Below, in pieces: positions 1 to 6,414 of a stretch of DNA of 37,433 nt. Location: positions 1 through 37,433 of the forward strand of contig JBEKHL010000011.1 of the NCBI GenBank assembly GCA_050012295.1. Reading direction: 5' to 3'. The notes beneath the pieces were generated by a model. It was given only the letters and a program-made list of their open reading frames with translations. It ran no database searches and was not told where the DNA came from. The translations under genes were made by a program, and so were the position numbers. This DNA is from UBA6186 sp050012295. Lineage in GTDB: Bacteria > Pseudomonadota > Gammaproteobacteria > UBA6186 > Azoamicaceae. Within the stretch, counting starts at the first letter, position 1, and every line of letters begins with the position of its first letter.

Positions 1-173
1 CATACAACACAAGGATGTTTTTGGTGTGATGGTTTATAAGGTGACGTTATTCCATTTAAATACAAAACTGTACTTAAAATTTGAGTTGATTCTAAAATCA
101 TTTTAATAACATGTTGATCACAATGATATTTAGCACAACGGTTTATATCATGATCTAGTAAAAATATATTCAA
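1..173 (-). CDS. Conserved protein of unknown function, 3' end beyond the window
   Basis: The minus-strand frame is open from a TTG at 171-173 to the left edge, giving 57 residues. The TTG is chosen because a GAGGA Shine-Dalgarno lies at 180-184, over the stop codon of the upstream gene, so the two genes are probably translationally coupled. The protein starts MNIFLLDHDINRCAKYHCDQ and continues with an HVIKMILES segment, then a YKPSHQKHPC segment. I recall this as the conserved N-terminus of a small family found in bacteria and large phages, but I cannot name a function. His and Cys residues recur and could bind metal; that is inference. The C-terminus is unseen, so intactness is unknown. Confidence 0.6.
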   Translation of the reverse strand, partial: MNIFLLDHDINRCAKYHCDQHVIKMILESTQILSTVLYLNGITSPYKPSHQKHPCVV

Positions 174-183
174 CTTTTGTTCC

Positions 184-687
184 TCAGTTATGTTTTATTG
201 CTTTAATTAGCCAGTAACTAATTTTTAAGCTGAGTAATATCGATATTTTCATAACAATTACAGATAGTATGCCATATAACAAAAAATCTTTAAATTCAAA
301 AATTGATCCATTTTTCATATTTATAATAAAAATTATGGAATATGGAATTATTAACAATATAGATGTAATTGTTCCTGGCAATATTTTTCTAAAAAACAAA
401 GAATGTATACAATGTTGTATTGCATTAATAAATATAGAGAAAAAAACTATCATTGTTAAAAATTTCGTAATTTTATTACAATAAAAATAGCTAACCCAAA
501 CTATTAATACAACAACAATGCTTAAAATCGATACGGCATACAAAAAAACTTTAGGATCTTTAAGTTTTGGATCTATAAATTTAAAATAATAATCTACTAA
601 TCTAGAATAAGATAGGTATTCATCAATATTGTGAATGACAAATATAATTGGTAACAAAAGACTAATCTTTTGGGTACTTATTATCAT
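184..687 (-). CDS. HXXEE-domain membrane protein
   Basis: This 167-residue hydrophobic protein has about five membrane segments, near residues 8-20, 47-68, 75-90, 105-122 and 135-155. The first helix ends in HNIDE (19-23), a variant of the HxxEE signature with Asp for the first Glu. NAIQH (88-92) and a following LPGTITSILLI segment match the second half of that family. The function of HXXEE proteins is not known; the conserved polar residues in the membrane suggest a membrane enzyme or carrier, which is inference. It is followed after 10 bp by a TTG-started gene with which it is probably cotranscribed. The ATG at 685-687 has an AGGT upstream. Confidence 0.7.
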   Translation of the reverse strand: MIISTQKISLLLPIIFVIHNIDEYLSYSRLVDYYFKFIDPKLKDPKVFLYAVSILSIVVVLIVWVSYFYCNKITKFLTMIVFFSIFINAIQHCIHSLFFRKILPGTITSILLIIPYSIIFIINMKNGSIFEFKDFLLYGILSVIVMKISILLSLKISYWLIKAIKHN

Positions 688-819
688 ATGAAGTTTTACC
701 TGAACAAGATCAATTAGACCAACACTTGTATCTATGTATACTAATTTTAATTAATTAACTTAAATAATCCAGTTAATTGTGATATAATTATTTATAATAA
801 CTTAATTACCGGAATATAA

Positions 820-930
820 ATGAATTATCAAAATGGTACTTTGATTTTCTCTCCTTCAGATTTAACTCTTTATATGGACAGTCCTTTTGCATCATGGATG
901 GAACATTATGCAATCTTATACAGAGAATAA
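820..930 (+). pseudogene. N-terminal remnant of a RecB-like (TM0106-type) nuclease
   Basis: A 36-codon frame starts at ATG 820 with a TATAAT box at 783-788 upstream. It encodes LIFSPSDLTLYMDSPFASWM and stops at 928-930. The FSPSDL...SPFASWM pattern is what I recall from the N-terminus of large RecB-family putative nucleases, usually many hundred residues long. No continuation is recognisable in any frame downstream, so this appears to be the stub of a deleted gene. The short length makes the family call uncertain. It could also be a small peptide gene that arose from the stub. Confidence 0.35.
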
Positions 931-1056
931 TTTGTATCTTGTAATTAGACCAAGTGATTCGAGAGCATGTAAAAACGGGCGGTTTCTTACTAAAACATGT
1001 TGCATAGCTTAATTAATTATGGAAGACTAAAAGTATAGAGCTAAGGTGGGTGATTT

Positions 1057-1308
1057 ATGATCTCAGAAGGAACAGAAATATATCAACTTAGATTTTGGCT
1101 AAATAAAATTACTGAATTAACGGAAGAATTTTTTACTTATATTGAAAACAACCAAAAATTAATTCCTAATTATGGTATTAAGTACTACTATGGTGATATT
1201 ATTTCGACATCATTTGTAGAATCAACTGTTAATGAGATAGTAAGTAAACGTATGGCAAAGAAACAACAGCAAGTTTTTCTTCACAAATTTAATTCAAGGA
1301 TTATTTAA
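1057..1308 (+). pseudogene. C-terminal fragment of a transposase
   Basis: This 83-codon frame contains FFTYIENNQKLIPNYGIKYY followed by GDIISTSFVESTVNEIVSKR and MAKKQQ. I recall the pattern TYIxNN-x-IPNYGxRYxxGExISTxFVESTVNxVxSKRMxKKQQM from the C-terminal part of a widespread transposase, family designation unsure. In intact copies this is followed by a Trp and a GAHLLLQxRT segment; here the frame runs into unrelated residues and stops. The catalytic N-terminal part is absent upstream, so the element is dead. No terminal inverted repeats were seen. It marks past insertion-sequence activity in this strip. Confidence 0.6.
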
Positions 1309-1680
1309 ATGAACGCTCTAAATATAGCAAATTTATTGTTACAACAATTAACCAATGGCAACTTTGAAACCTGTATAAAGCTATTCAGCGAAAATGCTAT
1401 TGTTATAGCTCCTGCTGGGCAATTATCAGCAGAAATTTTTTTAAAAAATTTTTATGCTGATAACATTAAAGCCAATATCACTATATTTAATACATTTTCT
1501 TCCTCAAATCAAAATATTTGTGCAGTACACGTACAATTAGAAGAGCATAAAGTCAATGGAATTATAATAACATTTACTTGTGCAACCATTTTAGAAAATA
1601 ATAATGATAATAAAATAGAAAAGTTAACTATTATTTTTGATACTTATCCGATCCGCAGTAAATTTCCAGAATTATTTTAA
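1309..1680 (+). CDS. NTF2-like / SnoaL-like fold protein
   Basis: The product has 123 residues. An N-terminal helix (about 3-28) leads into LFSENAIVIAPAG, then alternating strands with a VNGIIITFTCATIL strand and a final KLTIIFDTYPIR strand. This cone-shaped alpha+beta arrangement is typical of NTF2-like proteins such as SnoaL or ketosteroid isomerase relatives, whose substrates vary widely; no function can be assigned. The ATG directly follows the TAA of the transposase fragment and has AAGGA about ten bases upstream. A strong stem-loop follows the stop within 12 bases. The gene looks intact although its neighbours are decaying. Confidence 0.55.
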   Translation: MNALNIANLLLQQLTNGNFETCIKLFSENAIVIAPAGQLSAEIFLKNFYADNIKANITIFNTFSSSNQNICAVHVQLEEHKVNGIIITFTCATILENNNDNKIEKLTIIFDTYPIRSKFPELF

Positions 1681-1691
1681 ACATAAACAAG

Positions 1692-1721
1692 CAGTAAAAC
1701 AATTGGTTTTACTGGCGTTTT
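1692..1721 (+). terminator. Rho-independent terminator after the NTF2-like gene
   Basis: A perfect 9-bp stem (CAGTAAAAC at 1692-1700 and GTTTTACTG at 1706-1714) with a 5-nt loop is followed by GCGTTTTT. It begins 11 bases after the stop of the upstream plus-strand gene. Confidence 0.65.
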
Positions 1722-1792
1722 TAAGATGATTTCTTTACTATTAAAATAACAGGCAAAAAAAGAATTAATATAATAACTAATAATGTTAAAGA
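1721..1792 (-). pseudogene. C-terminal remnant of a second UbiA-family gene
   Basis: Read on the minus strand this stretch encodes ILFLPVILIVKKSS and then a TAA at 1721-1723. The intact prenyltransferase at 3451-4446 ends LLYLPVVLIVKKSS. The DNA is nearly identical over about 30 bases (1726-1757 versus 3455-3487) and then diverges. An in-frame TGA follows the remnant at its 5' side, about 24 codons in. It is therefore the tail of a former paralogue or of a partial duplication. The rest, to 1980, shows no gene; a TTGACA at 1945-1950 may be a -35 box for the next gene. Confidence 0.6.
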
Positions 1793-1980
1793 ATTTCATA
1801 AAATTAAAAATTTAAAACTAGAAAATTGGGTATAATTGATCCATTAAAATGTTGAATTACCAGAAAAATTCATGTGTTTTGTGTATGCACTTGTAAAGAA
1901 TTTTATTTTATGCCATATTGTTACTTAACCGACAAATTAATAGATTGACAATCAAATAATAAAAATAAGAGAGTGTTTTT

Positions 1981-3282
1981 ATGATGTGGACGACAATTCT
2001 TCCAATACTTCCTGAAGCTTTAGCTAAACGTTTCAAAAGAGTTAATCCAACAAATGGACAAGAACAAATTATGGAACCATGTATGCGGCAATTTAGTGAG
2101 TTTAGTGAGTTTTGTATGCGGCGTGAATTTAGTGGTGAATTTAGTGAGTATCGTACTTCTTCTGAAGCGGAGGCAAACATACCTTGGAGTCCTTGGCATT
2201 ACGTTGTTGCGGCATCCACCTTTGAAGATGTAACTTTAGATGATTTTAAAGCATTTGTTGATCAACTGTCAAATTTACCATCAGAGCATGGCAACATTAA
2301 TGATTATGAACAGATTTTATCTTTTCTTTCAAAAAGTTTTCCATATATTTCGTTTAACTCAAGAACAAATTATTTACTAACCCATATCCTAAAGCATGCT
2401 AATTTTACTATATCATCGACACCTTGGTCAATAGAAACACTTCTCATGCCAAGAATATTATTGAGCCAAGACATCACAATAACAACGCTCTTTCTAGGAA
2501 AATTCGTTGAACAAATAGCTAGCAACGATGATGTCCCACCGCCCCTCAAAAAAGAGTTTTTAAAGATGCTAACAAAACATTGTTCTAAACCAGACTTAAA
2601 AAAAATACTTTTAGAATTGATCGAAAAACAAGATCCAAAAAACAAAGTACCGGTAGACGATGAATTTATCTCTAAATATATAGATTTAGTTTGCCTACAG
2701 TTAGTTCATATATACGGTCAACCTGAAGTATACTCTACTTTTGGAATTGATGAGCAAGATAATCCTAAAAGACTCGCAATAAGATATGCGCTAATGTTAA
2801 CAGAAGAAACTAAAAGAGAAAATATTAACCTTATTGCAAGAATTTTGGTCTATTACTTTAGACCAGACAAAAAAGAAGAAGTCTATAATACATGGCAACT
2901 AAACCATGACCAAATAGAAAAAATACTACCAAAATATCAGAATTTGTTGTTTAAAACTTATGGTTGTATAGGAAATGCTGAAATAAGAATAGAAGATTTT
3001 CTACGGTACTATAAACAACTGCTAACAACAAGCGCAAATAGTACCAGCGTAAATTCTAGTAGTAGCTCTAGTATAAGCACAACAATAAGTTCAGAGCAAC
3101 GAGTAGTAAAATTAGAAACAACTGTAGCCGAATTACAGCGGAAAATAGATTTTTTGTTGTTTGCTTCTAAACAGCAAAAAACATCTGTAGGAGTACAAAC
3201 AGGTGAAGAGAAACTTACTACAGCTTCAACAATCAGTAGGTTCAAGCAAAAACCTATTACCGAATATTTTAAAAGGGTGTAA
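1981..3282 (+). CDS. Orphan 433-residue protein, candidate host-directed effector with PIP-box-like C-terminus
   Basis: I recognise no family for this protein. The N-terminal part contains an imperfect duplication: CMRQFSEFSEF is followed at once by CMRREFSGEFSEY, encoded by repeats beginning at 2080 and 2113. A helical, largely hydrophilic middle (about 65-345) follows, then a Ser/Thr-rich linker (about 347-368), a short coiled coil (about 372-395) and a basic tail. The last residues include QKPITEYF (423-430), which fits the eukaryotic PCNA-interacting pattern Qxx[ILM]xx[FY][FY]. No signal peptide or membrane segment is visible. The modular make-up with a disordered linker and a short linear motif suggests a secreted effector; that is inference. 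A second frame past the stop extends the tail. It stands alone, bracketed by two UbiA C-terminal sequences. Confidence 0.7.
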   Translation: MMWTTILPILPEALAKRFKRVNPTNGQEQIMEPCMRQFSEFSEFCMRREFSGEFSEYRTSSEAEANIPWSPWHYVVAASTFEDVTLDDFKAFVDQLSNLPSEHGNINDYEQILSFLSKSFPYISFNSRTNYLLTHILKHANFTISSTPWSIETLLMPRILLSQDITITTLFLGKFVEQIASNDDVPPPLKKEFLKMLTKHCSKPDLKKILLELIEKQDPKNKVPVDDEFISKYIDLVCLQLVHIYGQPEVYSTFGIDEQDNPKRLAIRYALMLTEETKRENINLIARILVYYFRPDKKEEVYNTWQLNHDQIEKILPKYQNLLFKTYGCIGNAEIRIEDFLRYYKQLLTTSANSTSVNSSSSSSISTTISSEQRVVKLETTVAELQRKIDFLLFASKQQKTSVGVQTGEEKLTTASTISRFKQKPITEYFKRV

Positions 3283-3374
3283 CAGAAAGAAAAAGAAAGA
3301 GAGAAGAAGATAGAGAGCCGTCACAAGAAAATAAGGCTAAAAAAAACCCCAATGACTTTTTTTTCCCATACTAA
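3279..3374 (+). other. Open -1 frame extending the orphan's C-terminus
   Basis: Starting at GTA 3279-3281, overlapping the stop codon, the -1 frame stays open for 31 codons before TAA 3372-3374. It encodes VTERKRKREEEDREPSQENK followed by a tail ending PNDFFFPY. Removing one GT from GTGT at 3277-3280 would join it to the orphan as ...YFKRVTERKRKR. It may be the lost end of that protein, or a chance reading of purine-rich DNA. Confidence 0.35.
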
Positions 3375-3397
3375 ATTATAAATATTTTATCTTATTA

Positions 3398-3430
3398 CAG
3401 TCTAGTTTTAGGTATTCTAAAATTAGACTG
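3398..3430. terminator. Stem-loop between convergent genes
   Basis: CAGTCTAGTTTTAG (3398-3411) and CTAAAATTAGACTG (3417-3430) pair over 14 bases with a single G-T wobble and a 5-nt loop. It lies between the 3' ends of the orphan (+) and the prenyltransferase (-), so it can serve both directions. There is no long T-run, so efficiency is uncertain. Confidence 0.55.
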
Positions 3431-3450
3431 CTATAAGCACATAACTAAAT

Positions 3451-4446
3451 TCACGATGATTTCTTTACTATTAAAACAACAGGCAAATATAACAATATCG
3501 ACATAATAATTATTAAACTAGCACCAATAATGTTTTTACCATCAACAAAAGCTTGTATTAAATACGCAAGAATTAATAACATGCCAACGCCATTATGAGT
3601 TTTAATCATTTCTAACTGGCCTAAAGATGTTGGCGTATTTAAGCTGTTTTTTAACAACATAATTGCTTTATAAGCTAATGGAATAGTAATTAAGCTAATC
3701 AATGCGATTTTAGTAGTATAATTTAATATAACGCTTAAAATTATGGTAACATAGGTAGCTGTAATTGCTATAACCGCTAAATTAAACCCAACTTTTTTAC
3801 CAAACAATACTACCAAAGTTTTTTTATTAGCTTTTAAATCCGTATTAAAATCTGGTATTTCGTTAAATAAAACCATCGAACATGCTAAGAATCCTAGGGG
3901 TAAGCTCATTGCAACAATAGCGCCTGGAATATTTTGTGCTTGCAAATAATAAGAACTTATAACTATTAACGGACCAAAATTTAAAAGTATTGCTAGTTCA
4001 CCAAAACCACGATACCCAAAAGAAATTGGTGGGGCGGTATAATAATAAGATGAAAAAAACCCTATCAATCCAAATAATAATATTATAGGTCCCAACTCAA
4101 TAAAAAAATATAATCCTATAATGCTGGTAATCGCATAAAAACTAAAAAAGGCTATTTTTATGGCAAAAGGTGAGATATTACCTGCAACTAATAATCCACT
4201 ACCACCAGAATATTGCGACTGTTCTTCTGCTGTTTTTAAAACATCCACTCCATGCAAATAATCATAATAATCGTCTGTCATGTTTAAAGCAAAATGATTA
4301 CAAACAATAGCAACAATAAGTAATATAAAATATAAAATATTAAACTTTAGATCTAAATTAACAGCAATTGCACTACCTAGTAATGCCGAAATAAAGCTAG
4401 GCGCTGTAAAATGGTATCTTAATGCTTTAAGCCAATATTTAATCAT
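3451..4446 (-). CDS. UbiA-family prenyltransferase, MenA-like
   Basis: This 331-residue polytopic membrane protein has about nine hydrophobic helices. The first Asp-rich motif is N55-x-x-D58-D59-x-x-D62 (NMTDDYYD), followed by YLHGVD; the second is NEIPDFNTD (195-203) with D199 and D203. These bind the magnesium-diphosphate of a prenyl donor in UbiA enzymes. The GVD after the first motif and the QYSGGSGLL segment resemble MenA (1,4-dihydroxy-2-naphthoate polyprenyltransferase) and related quinone enzymes more than UbiA itself. The acceptor cannot be fixed from sequence, and no other quinone gene is in the window. It is a single gene divergent from mraZ. A second, decayed C-terminus of the same type lies at 1721-1792. 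Confidence 0.85.
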   Translation of the reverse strand: MIKYWLKALRYHFTAPSFISALLGSAIAVNLDLKFNILYFILLIVAIVCNHFALNMTDDYYDYLHGVDVLKTAEEQSQYSGGSGLLVAGNISPFAIKIAFFSFYAITSIIGLYFFIELGPIILLFGLIGFFSSYYYTAPPISFGYRGFGELAILLNFGPLIVISSYYLQAQNIPGAIVAMSLPLGFLACSMVLFNEIPDFNTDLKANKKTLVVLFGKKVGFNLAVIAITATYVTIILSVILNYTTKIALISLITIPLAYKAIMLLKNSLNTPTSLGQLEMIKTHNGVGMLLILAYLIQAFVDGKNIIGASLIIIMSILLYLPVVLIVKKSS

Positions 4447-4523
4447 ATTTTAAAAATCTTAAAATTTATAGAGCTATGATTATAACCATGATTATATTGA
4501 TTATTAAAATTAATTTTCTAATT

Positions 4524-4549
4524 TTTAGACCTCTCTTTTAGACCTCTCT
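4524..4549. repeat. 13-bp tandem repeat, two copies
   Basis: TTTAGACCTCTCT occurs twice in direct succession (4524-4536 and 4537-4549), followed by a run of A. It lies in the spacer between the prenyltransferase and mraZ. No function is evident. Confidence 0.6.
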
Positions 4550-4601
4550 AAAAAAATAACTTATTAAAAGCAGTAAGTCAAACTTAGTATGTAAACTACC
4601 C

Positions 4602-4631
4602 TTGACAAATTAACCTAAACATACCTATAGT
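4602..4631 (+). promoter_or_regulatory. Sigma70 promoter of the division/cell-wall operon
   Basis: A perfect -35 box TTGACA (4602-4607) is separated by 18 bp from TATAGT (4626-4631). It lies 68 bp before the mraZ start and its -10 box overlaps the first MraZ-box-like repeat. It is the best promoter seen in the window and the only clear one for the eight-gene operon. Confidence 0.75.
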
Positions 4632-4667
4632 GGTGGTAATGGAGTGGATAAAAGTGGTATAAAGTGG
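4629..4667 (+). promoter_or_regulatory. MraZ operator (MraZ boxes)
   Basis: AGTGG occurs at 4629-4633, 4643-4647, 4653-4657 and 4663-4667. The last three are spaced exactly 10 bp apart, and the last two lie in AAAGTGG-N3 context. Direct repeats of a TG-rich pentamer at 10-bp spacing are the known binding sites of the ring-shaped MraZ regulator. Their overlap with and position just after the -10 box implies autorepression of the operon; that is inferred from E. coli and mollicute MraZ. Confidence 0.75.
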
Positions 4668-4698
4668 TGATTGACAACATTTAATTTTAGATCGGTTT

Positions 4699-5160
4699 AT
4701 GTTTAGAGGAATTAATAACATCAACTTAGACGACAAAGGCAGGATCGCTATACCAACCAGGTGTAGAGAAATGCTAGACGTTTGTTGTAGTAACAATCAA
4801 TTAATAATAACTATAGACACCGAAGAGCGTTGTTTGTTAATGTACCCACTTACTTGCTGGGAGGACATTGAAAAAAAAATTGAGAGTCTACCAAGTTTCA
4901 ACTACGCAGCACGCCGAATCCAGAGATTATTAATTGGGCATGCTACCGAAGTGTTGTTGGACAATCAAGGAAGAATTTTATTACCACAAGAATTGCGGGA
5001 ATACGCTGGTTTACAGAAACGAGCAGTCTTAGTTGGACAAGGAAAAAAATTTGAAATATGGGACGCTAAAATTTGGACAGAAAAAAGGAATAATTGGTTA
5101 GAGGTTAGTACAGTTAGTGGACAGGATTTACCAGAAGAATTTCAGTCGCTATCACTATAA
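4699..5160 (+). CDS. mraZ: Transcriptional regulator MraZ
   Basis: At 153 residues it has the usual length, with two SpoVT/AbrB-like half domains, each carrying the DxxGRIxxP signature: DDKGRIAIP near residue 11 and DNQGRILLP near 93. MraZ forms rings of subunits that bind repeated operator boxes, and it represses its own dcw operon. Four such boxes lie 32-70 bp upstream. The start is fixed by the conserved MFRGINNINLDDKGR opening; no clear Shine-Dalgarno precedes it. It is the first gene of the operon and is followed by rsmH after 5 bp. Confidence 0.97.
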   Translation: MFRGINNINLDDKGRIAIPTRCREMLDVCCSNNQLIITIDTEERCLLMYPLTCWEDIEKKIESLPSFNYAARRIQRLLIGHATEVLLDNQGRILLPQELREYAGLQKRAVLVGQGKKFEIWDAKIWTEKRNNWLEVSTVSGQDLPEEFQSLSL

Positions 5161-5165
5161 TTTAT

Positions 5166-6122
5166 ATGAAAAATATTATAGAAAATAAACAACATACGCC
5201 AGTAATGCTAACTGAAGCATTAACTGGACTTAATATTAAACCAGATGGTATTTATATAGACGGTACCTTTGGACGTGGGGGGCATTCCCTAGCAATTCTT
5301 AATAAACTAAATAACAATGGACGTTTACTAGTTATTGATTTAGATCCAGATGCTATTGCTGTAGCCAATAAATTGCAAACCATAGACCAAAGGGTTAGTG
5401 TTTTTCACGGATCTTTTTGCCAGATTAAAGAAATCTGCCAACAAGCAAATCTTATTAATATAGATGGAATTTTATTAGATTTAGGAATATCCTCTGCCCA
5501 ATTAGCTGATTCTACTAAAGGTTTTAGTTTTTCTAATGATGGACCATTAGATATGCGCATGGATAACACTAAAGGCGAACCAGCATACAAATGGTTAGAC
5601 AAAGCTACACAAGAAGAAATAATTAAAATTCTAAGAGAATATGGACAAGAACGTTTTGCTAAAAAAATAGCAGAATCTATTATTAAAGCCAGAACTATTA
5701 AGCCAATTACTACTACTTTTGCATTAGTTGAAATTATAAAAAAAAGTTGCCCACAATCTTATGCTAGATTTAAACACCCAGCTACTAGAACGTTTCAAGC
5801 TATTAGAATTTTTGTTAATAAAGAATTATTGAGTTTACAACAAACTTTACCTCAAATTATGCAATTATTAGCTATGCATGGTCGACTAGTAGTCATTAGT
5901 TTTCACTCTTTAGAAGATATTATTGTAAAAAAATTTATTAATCAACATTCAGTAGATGCACTATCTAATAATTACGCTATTAGAAAATTCCCAGCAATTA
6001 ACGTTAACACCGACCATATTAAACTAAAAAAAATTGGTAGATATAAGACAAGCGCTGGAGAAATCAAAAATAACAACCGAGCAAGAAGTGCAATTATGCG
6101 GGTGGCAGAAAAATGCGCATAA
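5166..6122 (+). CDS. rsmH: 16S rRNA m4C1402 methyltransferase RsmH (MraW)
   Basis: This 318-residue SAM-dependent enzyme N4-methylates C1402 of 16S rRNA in the decoding centre. HTPVMLTEAL at the start, the SAM-binding DGTFGRGGHS (about 33-42), LDLGISSAQL, GPLDMRMD, RTFQAIRIFVN and the C-terminal VVISFHSLED are all present and typical. The length agrees with E. coli (313). It overlaps ftsL by 10 bases, indicating tight translational coupling inside the dcw operon. Confidence 0.97.
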   Translation: MKNIIENKQHTPVMLTEALTGLNIKPDGIYIDGTFGRGGHSLAILNKLNNNGRLLVIDLDPDAIAVANKLQTIDQRVSVFHGSFCQIKEICQQANLINIDGILLDLGISSAQLADSTKGFSFSNDGPLDMRMDNTKGEPAYKWLDKATQEEIIKILREYGQERFAKKIAESIIKARTIKPITTTFALVEIIKKSCPQSYARFKHPATRTFQAIRIFVNKELLSLQQTLPQIMQLLAMHGRLVVISFHSLEDIIVKKFINQHSVDALSNNYAIRKFPAINVNTDHIKLKKIGRYKTSAGEIKNNNRARSAIMRVAEKCA

Positions 6123-6409
6123 ATGGACCATTTATAAATATATTTAACAATAAAGTTTTTTTTATGTTAACTATAACTGCTTTAATTGCTATAAGCTCAG
6201 CATTAAGTGTTATTTATAGTAAACACAAAAGTAGAATGTTACATATTTTGTTACAAAATATATACACAGAACATTCTAATTTAAATACTGAATGGAGTCG
6301 TCTTATATTAGAAAAAAGCACTTTAATGACAGATTTTCGTATTGAACAAATAGCAAAACAAACTCTTAATATGAATATACCAGAACAAATAGAATTTATT
6401 GGACCGTAA
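6113..6409 (+). CDS. ftsL: Cell division protein FtsL
   Basis: A 98-residue protein with a short N-terminal cytoplasmic part, a single membrane helix (about 16-36) and a periplasmic helix with heptad spacing (about 45-75). This is the topology of FtsL, which with FtsB and FtsQ activates FtsWI at the septum. Sequence conservation is low in this family; the position between rsmH and ftsI and the topology carry the call. The C-terminal NMNIPEQIEFIGP resembles the usual MxxPxPxxxxxI ending. The start overlaps the end of rsmH. Confidence 0.85.
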   Translation: MRINGPFINIFNNKVFFMLTITALIAISSALSVIYSKHKSRMLHILLQNIYTEHSNLNTEWSRLILEKSTLMTDFRIEQIAKQTLNMNIPEQIEFIGP

Positions 6410-6414
6410 TAATT

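Noticed and set aside
688..756. A coding-like stretch reading YEVLPEQDQLDQHLYLC
   Set aside because: It has no start codon or ribosome-binding site and ends after about 22 codons; it could be another remnant but nothing supports a family.
1908..2180. A 90-codon minus-strand frame over the start of the orphan
   Set aside because: It is antisense to the repeated FSE-encoding region, and its Ser/Leu/Asn repeats only reflect that repeat.
3268..3282. Programmed -1 frameshifting at TTTTAAAAGGG before the orphan's stop
   Set aside because: The zero-frame codons do not form an X XXY YYZ slippery heptamer, and no suitable downstream pseudoknot was seen; a simple GT slip explains the two frames better.
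4671..4676. A second TTGACA just before mraZ
   Set aside because: No -10 box lies at proper distance before the start codon; the promoter at 4602-4631 is complete.
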